Shown here: piece by piece, positions 25,612 through 34,053 of the stretch
Position numbering within the stretch: the first letter of the stretch is position 1
Layout of the letters: each line of letters begins with the position of its first letter
Source of the DNA: Lachnospiraceae bacterium
GTDB lineage: Bacteria > Bacillota > Clostridia > Lachnospirales > Lachnospiraceae
NCBI GenBank assembly: GCA_900770785.1
Contig: CAAGLJ010000203.1
Coordinates: 1-46,538 of the forward strand
Direction: 5' to 3'
DNA: 46,538 nucleotides
The notes under the pieces: generated by a model
What the model saw: only the letters and a program-made list of their open reading frames with translations
What the model was told of the DNA's origin: nothing
The model's database searches: none
Made by a program: the position numbers and the translations under genes

Positions 25612-26298
25612 ATGGGAAAACGAGTTTTAGTGGTAGATGATGAAAAATTAATCGTGAAAGGGCTGCGCTTCAGTCTGGAGCAGGAGGGGATGGAAGTAAC
25701 CACTGCTTTTGACGGGGAAGAGGCTCTGGAAAAGGTGAAAAATCAGGTGTTTGATATTATTTTGCTGGACATCATGCTGCCCAGGCTGAGCGGACTGGAG
25801 GTTTGCCAGCAGATTCGTGAGTTTTCCAATGTACCCATTATCATGCTTACTGCAAAGGGAGATGATATGGATAAAATCATGGGTCTGGAATATGGTGCTG
25901 ATGATTATATTACCAAGCCCTTTAACATTCTGGAGGTAAAAGCCAGAATCAAAGCGATCATGCGCCGAACCACTGTAAAAAGCAGAGGGGAAGAGGAAAA
26001 AATCATTCAGGCCGGACAGCTGAAGCTGGATACCTCAGGCAGAAGACTCTATATAGGGGAAAGGGAAATTAATCTTACCTCTAAGGAGTTTGATGTATTG
26101 GAGCTTCTGGTGACGAATGCAAACCACGTTTACAGCAGGGAAAAGCTGTTAAAGCTGGTGTGGGGAGTAGAATACCCGGGAGATGTAAGGACTGTGGACG
26201 TACATATCCGCAGGCTGAGAGAGAAAATCGAAGCCAATCCCAGCGAGCCTGAATTTGTTCACACAAAGTGGGGAGTAGGCTATTATTTTAAAGCATAG
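25612..26298 (+). CDS. OmpR/PhoB-family response regulator in the competence operon
   Basis: The 228-residue regulator has a receiver with Asp53 in LLDIMLPRLSG and the Lys of TKPFN, then a winged-helix domain ending in VRTVDVHIRRLREKIE...GVGYYF. Among known regulators it looks nearest to the WalR/PhoP group. It follows comEA by 23 bp with GGGAGAG upstream of the ATG and precedes its kinase by 11 bp. It may control the operon it sits in, but no operator was identified. Confidence 0.92.
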   Translation: MGKRVLVVDDEKLIVKGLRFSLEQEGMEVTTAFDGEEALEKVKNQVFDIILLDIMLPRLSGLEVCQQIREFSNVPIIMLTAKGDDMDKIMGLEYGADDYITKPFNILEVKARIKAIMRRTTVKSRGEEEKIIQAGQLKLDTSGRRLYIGEREINLTSKEFDVLELLVTNANHVYSREKLLKLVWGVEYPGDVRTVDVHIRRLREKIEANPSEPEFVHTKWGVGYYFKA

Positions 26299-26309
26299 TC
26301 GGGTGGCAT

Positions 26310-27782
26310 ATGTGGAAGAGACTTAAAGAAAGAATTGCAAAATTAACTCTGCTCAGAAGTCTGAGGGTCAGGATTTTCCTGCTGCTGATGATTATGGGAA
26401 TCATCCCCGGTGTAATGATGAGGGTGATGCTTCTGCAAAATTATGAGGAACGGGCAGTCAGCGTAAAAATTTCGGAGGTATCCAATCAGTTTAAAATTAT
26501 CGCCAACCATCTTATTCGCTACAACTATCTTCAGGATACCTCTTCCGATGTGATTAATGCAGAGCTGGATCAGATTTCTACCCTGTATGATGGACGGGTA
26601 CTGATTATTAACAGCAGCTTCAGAGTAATCAAGGACACCTATGGCATCAGTGAAGGAAAAACCATCATTTCTGAAGACGTTATGCGCTGCTTCAAGGGGG
26701 AGGATACTACCCACTATGATGGAGAAGACGGGTTTATTGAAATGACTATACCCATCCAGGACGTTTTGGAGGAGGAATTGACCGATAAGAAGGCAGGCCG
26801 GGTGCCGGTGAAGGGAGTTCTGCTTTGCAGTATTTCCACAGATACAATAGCCTTGACGATCAATATTTTACAGAAAAAAGCCTTCGTTCTGGCGATGGTA
26901 ATGAATATTCTGATTCTGATGACCAGCATGGCGGTTTCCTACTTCCTTCTGGTGCCCTTCCAAAAGGTTACCAGAGCCATCAGTGAGGTGAAGGAAGGCT
27001 ATACGGATGAAGCGCTGTCGGTACCGGACTACGAAGAAACGGAACATATCGTAGATGCCTTTAATCAGGTACTGTCCAGAATGAGAACCCTGGATCAGTC
27101 CAGGCAGGAGTTTGTGTCCAATGTGTCCCATGAGCTGAAGACACCTCTGGCTTCCATGAAGGTGCTGGCAGATTCGCTGCTTATGCAGGAGGATGCCTCC
27201 AAAGAGTTGTATCAGGAATTTATGGGGGATATTGCAGAAGAGATTGAACGTGAGAATAAGATTATCAACGATTTGCTTTCTCTGGTCAAGCTGGACAAAA
27301 CCAATGGGGAGCTGAATATTTCCACAGTGGATATCAACGAGCTTCTGGAGCTTTTGATGAAGCGGCTGCGTCCCATCGCCCGAAAGCAGAACATTGAAGT
27401 GGTGCTGGAAAGCAACCGGCCGGTAACGGCAGAGGTTGATGAAGTGAAAATTACGCTTGCTCTGTCCAATCTGGTGGAGAATGCAATTAAGTACAACCGG
27501 GAGAATGGCTGGGTGCGGGTGAATCTGGATGCAGATCACCAATTTTTCTCTGTAGCCGTTACGGATTCAGGGATCGGTATTCCTGAAGCGGAATTTGAAC
27601 AGATTTATGAGCGCTTTTATCGGGTAGACAAGTCCCATTCCCGGGAAATCGGGGGAACCGGCCTTGGCCTGTCCATAACCAGAAACGTTGTTCTGATGCA
27701 CCGGGGCTCCATACAGGTATCCAGTGTGGAGCAGGAAGGAACCACTTTTCTGGTAAAAATTCCTTTGACTTACAGCAAGTAG
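26310..27782 (+). CDS. Membrane sensor histidine kinase in the competence operon
   Basis: The 490-residue kinase has two membrane helices (about 21-43 and 190-214) around an extracytoplasmic sensor of about 145 residues, a HAMP linker, the HisKA box VSHELKTPLASMKVLADSL with His274, and a HATPase domain with NLVENAIKYN, DSGIGIPEAE and GGTGLGLSI. Architecture is of the WalK/PhoR type without a cytoplasmic PAS domain. The ribosome site is weak (GGGTGG), so translation may depend on the regulator just upstream. Confidence 0.93.
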   Translation: MWKRLKERIAKLTLLRSLRVRIFLLLMIMGIIPGVMMRVMLLQNYEERAVSVKISEVSNQFKIIANHLIRYNYLQDTSSDVINAELDQISTLYDGRVLIINSSFRVIKDTYGISEGKTIISEDVMRCFKGEDTTHYDGEDGFIEMTIPIQDVLEEELTDKKAGRVPVKGVLLCSISTDTIALTINILQKKAFVLAMVMNILILMTSMAVSYFLLVPFQKVTRAISEVKEGYTDEALSVPDYEETEHIVDAFNQVLSRMRTLDQSRQEFVSNVSHELKTPLASMKVLADSLLMQEDASKELYQEFMGDIAEEIERENKIINDLLSLVKLDKTNGELNISTVDINELLELLMKRLRPIARKQNIEVVLESNRPVTAEVDEVKITLALSNLVENAIKYNRENGWVRVNLDADHQFFSVAVTDSGIGIPEAEFEQIYERFYRVDKSHSREIGGTGLGLSITRNVVLMHRGSIQVSSVEQEGTTFLVKIPLTYSK

Positions 27783-27816
27783 GAGAGAAGCTTTTGGAAA
27801 AAGGAATGGAGAAGAA

Positions 27817-28764
27817 ATGAAGAAAAGTTTTATTTATTATTTTTTACTGCTCTGCATTATTTTGGGAGGCTGCGGCAAAAGCCAGGGAGAGCAGCAAGCG
27901 TATCAGGTTTATTATCTGGACAGAAATGAGAATCATATTGTATCCCAGGAATATGAGGTGGCAGCCGATCCTCAGGACGTTGAAACTGTAGTGGAGGAGC
28001 TGCTGTGGAGGCTGTCCACGCCGGCGGATAAGGTGGATTACCGCCCTGCCATAAAGGGCTTTGAGGTTCTGGGCTTTCAGCTTCTGGAAAAGCAGATTAC
28101 GCTGAATCTCAGTACAGAATACAGAGAACTGGAGCCCATACAGGAGGTGCTGACCCGGGCAGCGATTGTAAAAACGCTGACTCAGCTGGAGAAAATCACC
28201 TATGTGACGATTCAGATTAATGGAGAGAATCTGTTGGATAGAGGGGGAGAAACGGTTGGTGTGATGACCGCGGATTCTTTTATTGATAATACCGGAGAGG
28301 ATATGAAAAATTATGAGGAGACAGAGGTTTCTCTGTATTTTGCCAATGCCGCCGGTGACCAGCTGATTAAGGTGAATCGAAGGCTGATGTACAATACCAA
28401 CATTGCCAGGGAAAAGCTGGTGGTGGATCAGCTGATTAAAGGGCCTCTGAAACAGAATAAGGGGGAGAACAGTACCACTTTTCCTGTTTTAAATCCTCAG
28501 ACTCAGATTCTCAGTGTAAATGTGAAGGACAGAATCTGTTATGTAAATCTGGACAACAGTTTTTTAACTACACCCTATGGCGTCAGTGCCGATGTGGTAA
28601 TCTACTCGCTGGTCAATTCTCTGACAGAGCTTCCGGGAATACTCAAAGTGCAGATTGCGGTGGAGGGGGAAACCAAAATCAAATATCAGGAAAAGTATGA
28701 TTTATCTATTCCTTTTGAAGCTAATCCGGCGATCATACAAAACCTGAATGAAGAGGAACAATAG
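27817..28764 (+). CDS. Lipoprotein with two GerMN domains
   Basis: The 315-residue protein has a signal peptide ending in the lipobox LGGC (Cys near residue 19). Two GerMN (sporulation/germination) domains follow: residues about 30-155, with VVEELLWRLSTP, and about 165-295, with VVDQLIKGP and VNLDNSFLT. GerM-like proteins act on the outer face of the membrane, in B. subtilis bridging a sporulation channel, but the domain is also found with two-component systems. It lies between the kinase and comEC; the comEC ATG follows its stop by one base. Confidence 0.87.
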   Translation: MKKSFIYYFLLLCIILGGCGKSQGEQQAYQVYYLDRNENHIVSQEYEVAADPQDVETVVEELLWRLSTPADKVDYRPAIKGFEVLGFQLLEKQITLNLSTEYRELEPIQEVLTRAAIVKTLTQLEKITYVTIQINGENLLDRGGETVGVMTADSFIDNTGEDMKNYEETEVSLYFANAAGDQLIKVNRRLMYNTNIAREKLVVDQLIKGPLKQNKGENSTTFPVLNPQTQILSVNVKDRICYVNLDNSFLTTPYGVSADVVIYSLVNSLTELPGILKVQIAVEGETKIKYQEKYDLSIPFEANPAIIQNLNEEEQ

Positions 28765-28765
28765 G

Positions 28766-31132
28766 ATGAGGCGGCCTTTATGCGTGGCTGCGGTAGCATT
28801 GAGCCTGTGGCTGGGCTTCTTTCAGTGGCTTTTGCCGGGACTCTTTCCAGAGGCTTTTCGGGCAGACCGGCAGCCTGAGACAGAAGCAGTTTTCCAGGTG
28901 ATTGGAAAAGTAGTGGCTAAAGAATACCGGGGAAGCTATGGAAAAGCCTTCTGGGAAGTCACTCTGGATGAGGTACAGGCTGGAAGCTTTACCAAAGAGA
29001 CTTCGGGAAATGAGCGCCTGCTCAGAAAAGTGGCGGATGAACAGGAAGAGGAAGCCTGGAAGAAGTGGAAGGCTGTGTTGGAAGAAGGAAAGGTATTGTG
29101 TACCTTAAAAGAGGGGGAGGAAGAACCTCTTATGGGACAGAGGCTGCTTCTGGAAGGCAGTGCAAAACCCTGGGAGGAAGCCACAAATCCAGGACAGTTT
29201 GATTTTGGCAGCTGGTACCGCTTTAGAGGAATCTATGGACAGCTTAAGCAGGCTCGGGTTCTGGAAAGAAATGGAAAGGCCAGTTCGTTTAGAGAGAGGC
29301 TGTGGAAAATAAGGCAGTGGGCGAAAGCCACGCTGAATCAATGTCTGGGAGAGGAAGAGGGGTCTTTACTGGCAGCAATGGTTCTGGGAGAAAAAGGAGA
29401 GCTTTCGGAAGAGATCAAATCTCTTTATCAGAAAAACGGACTTTCCCATCTGTTATCTATTTCGGGACTCCACCTTACGCTTTTGGGGATGGGGATTTTT
29501 GCAGCTTTTCAGAGGCTGCCCGTACCTCCCGGCGGGGTGGTCATGATAAGTACGCTGCTTATGATGGCCTACTGTATTTTTACGGGGGGCAGCGTAGCTA
29601 CCATAAGAGCCACCATAATGTTTTGTGTTTTACTGCCAGCCGGAATTCTTGGGCGTTCCTATGACAGTCTGTCGGCCCTGGGACTGGCAGCAATCTTTCA
29701 GCTTATTCTCAATCCCTGTGTTCTTCAAAACAGTGGATTTCAATTATCTTTTCTGGCCGTAGTGGGAGTCAGTGCGGTGGTTCCCAGGCTGAACACTCTT
29801 TTTTCCATTGAATCAAAATTACTTAAATCCCTGATGGTAAGTATAGGGGTAACTTTGACTACTTTGCCGGTACTTTTATACCATTTTGGCACCTATGCCT
29901 GGCACAGTATATTGTTAAATCTTCTGGTATTACCCCTGATGCCAGTGCTTCTTTGGCTGGGATTATTGCTGCTTTTACTGGCAGCAGCCTTTTCCTCCGG
30001 CTTTTTTCTCTGTCAACTTACCGCTTTAGGCATTAAGGGAGTTTTATCCTATTATGAGCTGTGCTGCCGGGGATTTACAGGACTTCCTGTGTGGGAGGGC
30101 TATCAGGGGCGCCCTTTGTGGATTAGCATTTTTTTGTTTTATACAGCATTGGTACTTTTGCTTTGGCTGCCCCACAGACTGAGCCGCTTCATGTGCTTTT
30201 TGGGACTGCTGGCCTGTATACAGCTATTGACCATCAATCCCAGGTGGAGAATGGAAATAACCATGATGGATGTGGGGCAGGGTGATGGAATGGTGATACG
30301 GACAGAAAGCGGACGGATATATCTGTCGGACTTTGGAAGCAGCTCCGTAAAAAAGGTGGGTACCTATAGGCTGCTGCCCTTCCTCAAAGCCAAAGGCTAT
30401 AGCAGAATTGAAGGAATCTTTGTCAGCCATCTGGATCAGGATCATTATAATGGAATACTGGAACTGCTGGAGGCGGCCTGCGACGAGCATATTTCTATTG
30501 CAACACTGTTTTTGCCCATAAGCTCTGGAGGAGAGGATAAAGTGAAGCTGGACAGGCTGCTTGAACTGGCAGAAATGACGAATTTGTCAGTTGTTTTTTT
30601 GCAGGAGGGGGACTATGTCATCGATGGAAAAGTTGGCTTTTTTTGCCTTCATCCGGGAAGTGGACAGGAAGGTGAGGATTATGAGTCCAATAATGGTTCC
30701 ATGGTATTGTCAGTAGAATATGGTGATTTTTCTTTATTATTGACCGGAGATGTGGAAAAAGAGGGCGAAGAGAAAATATTGGAGAGAATTGACCAAAATG
30801 GACAATACGATCTGCTCAAGGTGGCACATCATGGTTCCGGAGGTTCCAGTACGGCAGCTTTTTTGGAAAAGATTCAACCAAAGGTAAGCCTTATATCCTG
30901 TGGGAAAAATAACCCCTATGGACATCCCGCAGCTGAGGTTTTGGACAGGCTTGCCCAGACAGGGAGTGTGGTGCTTCAGACTCCCGAAACAGGGGCTATT
31001 ACCATAAGACCGAGACGGAATGGGAGCTTTACGGTGGAAACTTTTTGCCAGAAGGAGGAAAGGCCGGAAAACAATCTTCAGAATTCTTTAGAATTATCTT
31101 GTAAATTTCTTTATATACCTCAGCTAAGATAA
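28766..31132 (+). CDS. comEC: ComEC/Rec2 DNA-uptake channel
   Basis: About 788 residues. An N-terminal DUF4131 region (about 40-170) is followed by a multi-helix Competence domain with LLSISGLHLTLLGMGIF and FQLSFLAVVGV, and a C-terminal metallo-beta-lactamase domain with MDVGQGDGMVI, SHLDQDHYNGI (HxxxDH), LTGDVE and AHHGSGGSS. This is the full three-domain form that carries single-stranded DNA through the membrane. ATG at 28766 is chosen over 28748 because AGAGGA lies 8 nt upstream and the frame then does not overlap the lipoprotein gene. No frameshift is seen, so the gene looks intact. Confidence 0.93.
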   Translation: MRRPLCVAAVALSLWLGFFQWLLPGLFPEAFRADRQPETEAVFQVIGKVVAKEYRGSYGKAFWEVTLDEVQAGSFTKETSGNERLLRKVADEQEEEAWKKWKAVLEEGKVLCTLKEGEEEPLMGQRLLLEGSAKPWEEATNPGQFDFGSWYRFRGIYGQLKQARVLERNGKASSFRERLWKIRQWAKATLNQCLGEEEGSLLAAMVLGEKGELSEEIKSLYQKNGLSHLLSISGLHLTLLGMGIFAAFQRLPVPPGGVVMISTLLMMAYCIFTGGSVATIRATIMFCVLLPAGILGRSYDSLSALGLAAIFQLILNPCVLQNSGFQLSFLAVVGVSAVVPRLNTLFSIESKLLKSLMVSIGVTLTTLPVLLYHFGTYAWHSILLNLLVLPLMPVLLWLGLLLLLLAAAFSSGFFLCQLTALGIKGVLSYYELCCRGFTGLPVWEGYQGRPLWISIFLFYTALVLLLWLPHRLSRFMCFLGLLACIQLLTINPRWRMEITMMDVGQGDGMVIRTESGRIYLSDFGSSSVKKVGTYRLLPFLKAKGYSRIEGIFVSHLDQDHYNGILELLEAACDEHISIATLFLPISSGGEDKVKLDRLLELAEMTNLSVVFLQEGDYVIDGKVGFFCLHPGSGQEGEDYESNNGSMVLSVEYGDFSLLLTGDVEKEGEEKILERIDQNGQYDLLKVAHHGSGGSSTAAFLEKIQPKVSLISCGKNNPYGHPAAEVLDRLAQTGSVVLQTPETGAITIRPRRNGSFTVETFCQKEERPENNLQNSLELSCKFLYIPQLR

Positions 31133-31175
31133 AGCTATCAAAGGAAAACAACGAAGGAAAGAGAGGTAACAAATT

Positions 31176-31514
31176 ATGATGGATCCATTAGGAGCTTTGG
31201 TAATTCTGTTTGTAGTAATGAGTGTAGTAAGTGTAATAGGAATTCTTCTTATGTATTTAACCAAAGAGGAGAAGGTAAAAAAAGGTATTTTTTATTTTCT
31301 GGCTGTCTGGGGGATGATGATTGCCTGGATCAATGTAAAGGGAATCCCGCCCATGTGGATAGGGGAAATTGTACTGGCCTGTGCATTGGGCGGACTTAGT
31401 GTAATTGCTCTTCTGATTCAGCTTTGCCTGAAAAAAGAAAACAGGTTTATGGTGGCTGGAATTTTAGTGACCATATCGGTTCTTGCAGGATTGGTTGACT
31501 GTTTCCTTTTTTAA
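31176..31514 (+). CDS. Small membrane protein of unknown function
   Basis: The 112-residue protein has three to four hydrophobic segments (about 6-26, 37-53, 62-82 and 92-110) separated by short lysine-rich loops. I do not recognise a family. GAGAGGT precedes the ATG at 31176; a second ATG follows directly. It starts 43 bp after comEC and ends before a terminator, so it could be the last gene of the competence operon or have its own promoter. Confidence 0.6.
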   Translation: MMDPLGALVILFVVMSVVSVIGILLMYLTKEEKVKKGIFYFLAVWGMMIAWINVKGIPPMWIGEIVLACALGGLSVIALLIQLCLKKENRFMVAGILVTISVLAGLVDCFLF

Positions 31515-31538
31515 AGAGGTGTGGAGCAAATTCTAAAG

Positions 31539-31584
31539 GAGCTGTTACAAAAGCAGGTAAGCTGTCAGCGTAACGGCTCTTTTT
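31539..31584 (+). terminator. Terminator after the small membrane protein
   Basis: GAGCTGTTAC (31539-31548) pairs with GTAACGGCTC (31570-31579), with one G-U pair, and is followed by five Ts. The 21-nt loop can fold further. The rest of the gap to 31750 holds no gene and no clear promoter. Confidence 0.7.
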
Positions 31585-31750
31585 GTGAATGATAACCCAT
31601 TTAATTCATATGGGAATATCACTTTCGGGAGGCAGACAAGGGGTTCTTGAGTATATTTTCATTCTTGCCAAATAAAATAAAATATGATGAAATATAGGTA
31701 GCATAGTCAGAGGTTAAAATCCTGTATTAGCTTGTGAAGGGGGAGAAGTT

Positions 31751-32185
31751 ATGGGAAAGGATACTCATCTTATCAATATATATCTTAAAATTCACCATAA
31801 GAAACCGTTGACTATGGATGATTTACGCTACCTGGCAGAGTATGCCCCGGAGTGTTTTGAGAAAACGTGTAAAAATGTTGTGTATAACATTCCGGAAACA
31901 AAACCAATCATGGAGTCACATTCGGTGACGGAGCCGGCGGCTTTAAAAGTATCAGAGGATGAGCCGAAGCCGGAGCCCTCCGGCCAGCAGAAAATAGAGA
32001 AGATTCTGGAAAATTTAAAACGTCTGGAAATTAATGATTTTCCGATGGCAGATATTGATGTGGATAAAGTGAAAAGTCTGTTGGGGAATCTGTACATGGA
32101 ATTACTGTTTCCCCATAATGATAAGGACACTTTTATGAGTGTGGTAAATAATAGAAACACATCTACTTTTGACAGAAAGGTATGA
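31751..32185 (+). CDS. Hypothetical soluble protein
   Basis: The 144-residue protein is hydrophilic with no signal peptide. An N-terminal part (LINIYLKIHHKKPLTMDDLRYLAEYAPECF) looks helical, a Pro/Glu-rich linker covers about 52-78, and a C-terminal helical part follows (IEKILENLKRLEIND, VDKVKSLLGNLYMELLFP). I do not recognise it. The strong GAAGGGGGAGAAG before the ATG supports real translation. It precedes the Cys-rich gene by 177 bp. Confidence 0.6.
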   Translation: MGKDTHLINIYLKIHHKKPLTMDDLRYLAEYAPECFEKTCKNVVYNIPETKPIMESHSVTEPAALKVSEDEPKPEPSGQQKIEKILENLKRLEINDFPMADIDVDKVKSLLGNLYMELLFPHNDKDTFMSVVNNRNTSTFDRKV

Positions 32186-32311
32186 GCCGCAAGGAATACA
32201 AAGATTTCGGAAGCCCCTTGGCAATTTAGCTATTGTACCTTTTTGGGGAAAAACTTAAAAATGTACATATCCTTTGATAAAAAGAACATGTACCGGCAAG
32301 AAGGGTCAGCT

Positions 32312-32317
32312 TATAAT
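32312..32317 (+). promoter_or_regulatory. Possible -10 for the Cys-rich gene
   Basis: A perfect TATAAT sits 46 bp before the ATG at 32363. The best -35 at a suitable distance is poor (TGTACC). The gap 32186-32362 otherwise shows a repeated ATGTAC (near 32261 and 32287) and no riboswitch I recognise, though the downstream product makes c-di-GMP sensing an obvious thing to look for. Confidence 0.35.
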
Positions 32318-32362
32318 GGACACGTTGATGAACAAATGAAAAGTTGCAAAAGGGAGGAAAAT

Positions 32363-32809
32363 ATGGGAATTAAGTATTCAGAAGTTAACTTTAACAGATT
32401 GATCGAGGATCTTACGGAATGCTGCCTGGGAGAAGGATCATGTGGAAGCTGTGATAAGCCCTCATGTATCGTTGGCTATGCACAGAACTGTGCCACCAAC
32501 TGTATGAAGGATAAGGTGTCCTATGTGATGGGGGGCGATACCAATATTCCCTTTACCGATTTTAAAATTTATCAGGAAGAGGATTTCGCCAAGGGGATTG
32601 CTCATACCCTGAAAATGTGCCGTTCCTGCGAACAGGAGCATTATGGACAGTGCATTATCAGTGTCATCAGAAACTGCTATGAGATTGGTCTGTTTGGGGA
32701 GGCTCAGCCTTATGATGGAAGTAATTTCAGATATCTGAACGATATCAATAGTCTGAATCCACAGATTGCCAGTGATATTATGGCAGAATTCAATAATACA
32801 ACCAACTGA
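32363..32809 (+). CDS. Cysteine-rich protein, possibly metal- or Fe-S-binding
   Basis: The 148-residue protein holds 11 cysteines in two clusters: ECCLGEGSCGSCDKPSC...NC..NC (about residues 18-46) and MCRSCEQEHYGQC...NC (about 94-115). Spacings such as CxxC and CxxxC suggest a metal or iron-sulfur site or a redox sensor. It has no signal peptide. The ATG at 32363 follows GGGAGG; the longer frame from 32243 runs through the probable promoter and is rejected. It lies 47 bp before the HD-GYP gene, so it may feed a redox or metal signal into that pathway. Family not recognised. Confidence 0.62.
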   Translation: MGIKYSEVNFNRLIEDLTECCLGEGSCGSCDKPSCIVGYAQNCATNCMKDKVSYVMGGDTNIPFTDFKIYQEEDFAKGIAHTLKMCRSCEQEHYGQCIISVIRNCYEIGLFGEAQPYDGSNFRYLNDINSLNPQIASDIMAEFNNTTN

Positions 32810-32856
32810 TACGACTCCGAAGAACTGAATGGGAAGCTGAGGGAGGAAAAAGGAGT

Positions 32857-34053
32857 ATGAAAATACATTTCAGTGATCTTTTATATGCATTTTCTTACGG
32901 GCTGGACTGTGTGGAAAGCCAGTTATTGCCGATTGCCGGCGGACATGGGAAGCGTGTGGCCAGATTTTGCATACTTCTGGGAAAGACATTGGGAATGGAT
33001 AAGGAAGAGCTGATGGAGCTGGCAGGGCTGGCTACATTGCATGATAATGCTTTAACGGAGTACATTCGGGAGGAACACAATAAGGGAAAGGATGTTAAGG
33101 AAGATTTTGCAGGAAAGGGATTGAAGACACACTGTATTATTGGTGAACATAATATAGAGAAGCTTCCCTTTTCCGCAAAAAGCAAGGATGCTGTTTTGTA
33201 TCATCATGAGGAAGCTGATGGGAGAGGACCCTTTGGGAAAAAGGCAGAAGAAACTCCTTTGTTTGCACAGCTGATTCATATGGGAGACAGTTTGGATACC
33301 CTTTTCAGACTGGATGGAATGGATGCAAAAAAGTACGAGACTATGTGTGCTTATGTCCGGGAAAATGAGTCTATACGATATTCTCCTGTGTGTGTGGAGG
33401 CTTTTTTTAAGGGGGTAACAGAGGAGGCGCTGGTCTCTATGAATACGGGAAAACTGGAGGAAAGCCTTAGAAATGAGGCGGACAGCGGTTTTCGGGAGTA
33501 TTCTAATGAAACGATCCATAATATCTGTGATTTTTGGGTGAAGATTATTGATTACAAATCGGAATTTACCAGAAGACATTCCCTGGGAGTAGCGGTTCGT
33601 GCAGAAGAGATGGGCAGATATTATGGCTATGATGAGGACAAATGTACACGTCTCTATCTGGCGGGGGCTGTACACGATTTGGGCAAGCTGGCTATACATA
33701 GCAGTATTCTGGAAAAGCCGGATAAACTGACGGATACAGAGTATAAGCATATTCAGAGCCATGTCTGGCAAAGCTGGCTGATGTTAAAAGAGGTAAGGGG
33801 ACTTGAGGAAATAACCAGATGGGCGGTGCACCATCATGAGAAACTGGATGGGACAGGCTATCCCTTTGGAATAAAGGGAGAAGAACTGGGCTTTGAGGAA
33901 CGTCTTATGGCCTGTGTCGATATCTATCAGGCTCTAACAGAAGGAAGACCCTATAAGGAGGGCTTTCCTCATGAAAAGGCGATTGCCATTATGCGTGAAA
34001 TGGCAGAGAAGAACTTTATTGATAAAAAAATAACGGAAGATATGGCGGTATGA
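32857..34053 (+). CDS. Tandem HD / HD-GYP domain protein, probable c-di-GMP phosphodiesterase
   Basis: The 398-residue soluble protein holds two HD domains. The N-terminal one (about 20-150) has His62-Asp63 and a changed signature HHEEADGRGPFG (116-127). The C-terminal one (about 215-390) has His273-Asp274 in AVHDLGKLAI and the full HD-GYP motif HHEKLDGTGYP (326-336), which marks enzymes that degrade cyclic di-GMP. GGGAGG and GGAG precede the ATG. Its stop codon overlaps the ATG of the next kinase (ATGA), so the two are translationally coupled. Confidence 0.88.
   Translation: MKIHFSDLLYAFSYGLDCVESQLLPIAGGHGKRVARFCILLGKTLGMDKEELMELAGLATLHDNALTEYIREEHNKGKDVKEDFAGKGLKTHCIIGEHNIEKLPFSAKSKDAVLYHHEEADGRGPFGKKAEETPLFAQLIHMGDSLDTLFRLDGMDAKKYETMCAYVRENESIRYSPVCVEAFFKGVTEEALVSMNTGKLEESLRNEADSGFREYSNETIHNICDFWVKIIDYKSEFTRRHSLGVAVRAEEMGRYYGYDEDKCTRLYLAGAVHDLGKLAIHSSILEKPDKLTDTEYKHIQSHVWQSWLMLKEVRGLEEITRWAVHHHEKLDGTGYPFGIKGEELGFEERLMACVDIYQALTEGRPYKEGFPHEKAIAIMREMAEKNFIDKKITEDMAV

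Noticed and set aside
31585..31750. Promoter for the 31751 gene
   Set aside because: TTGCCA, TATGAT and TATAGG are present but at spacings of 12 or 22 bp, outside the usual range.
32186..32362. Possible c-di-GMP riboswitch before the Cys-rich/HD-GYP genes
   Set aside because: The gap has a GCCGCAAGG-like start and some pairing, but neither the GEMM-I core nor a class II pattern could be found. A covariance-model search would decide.
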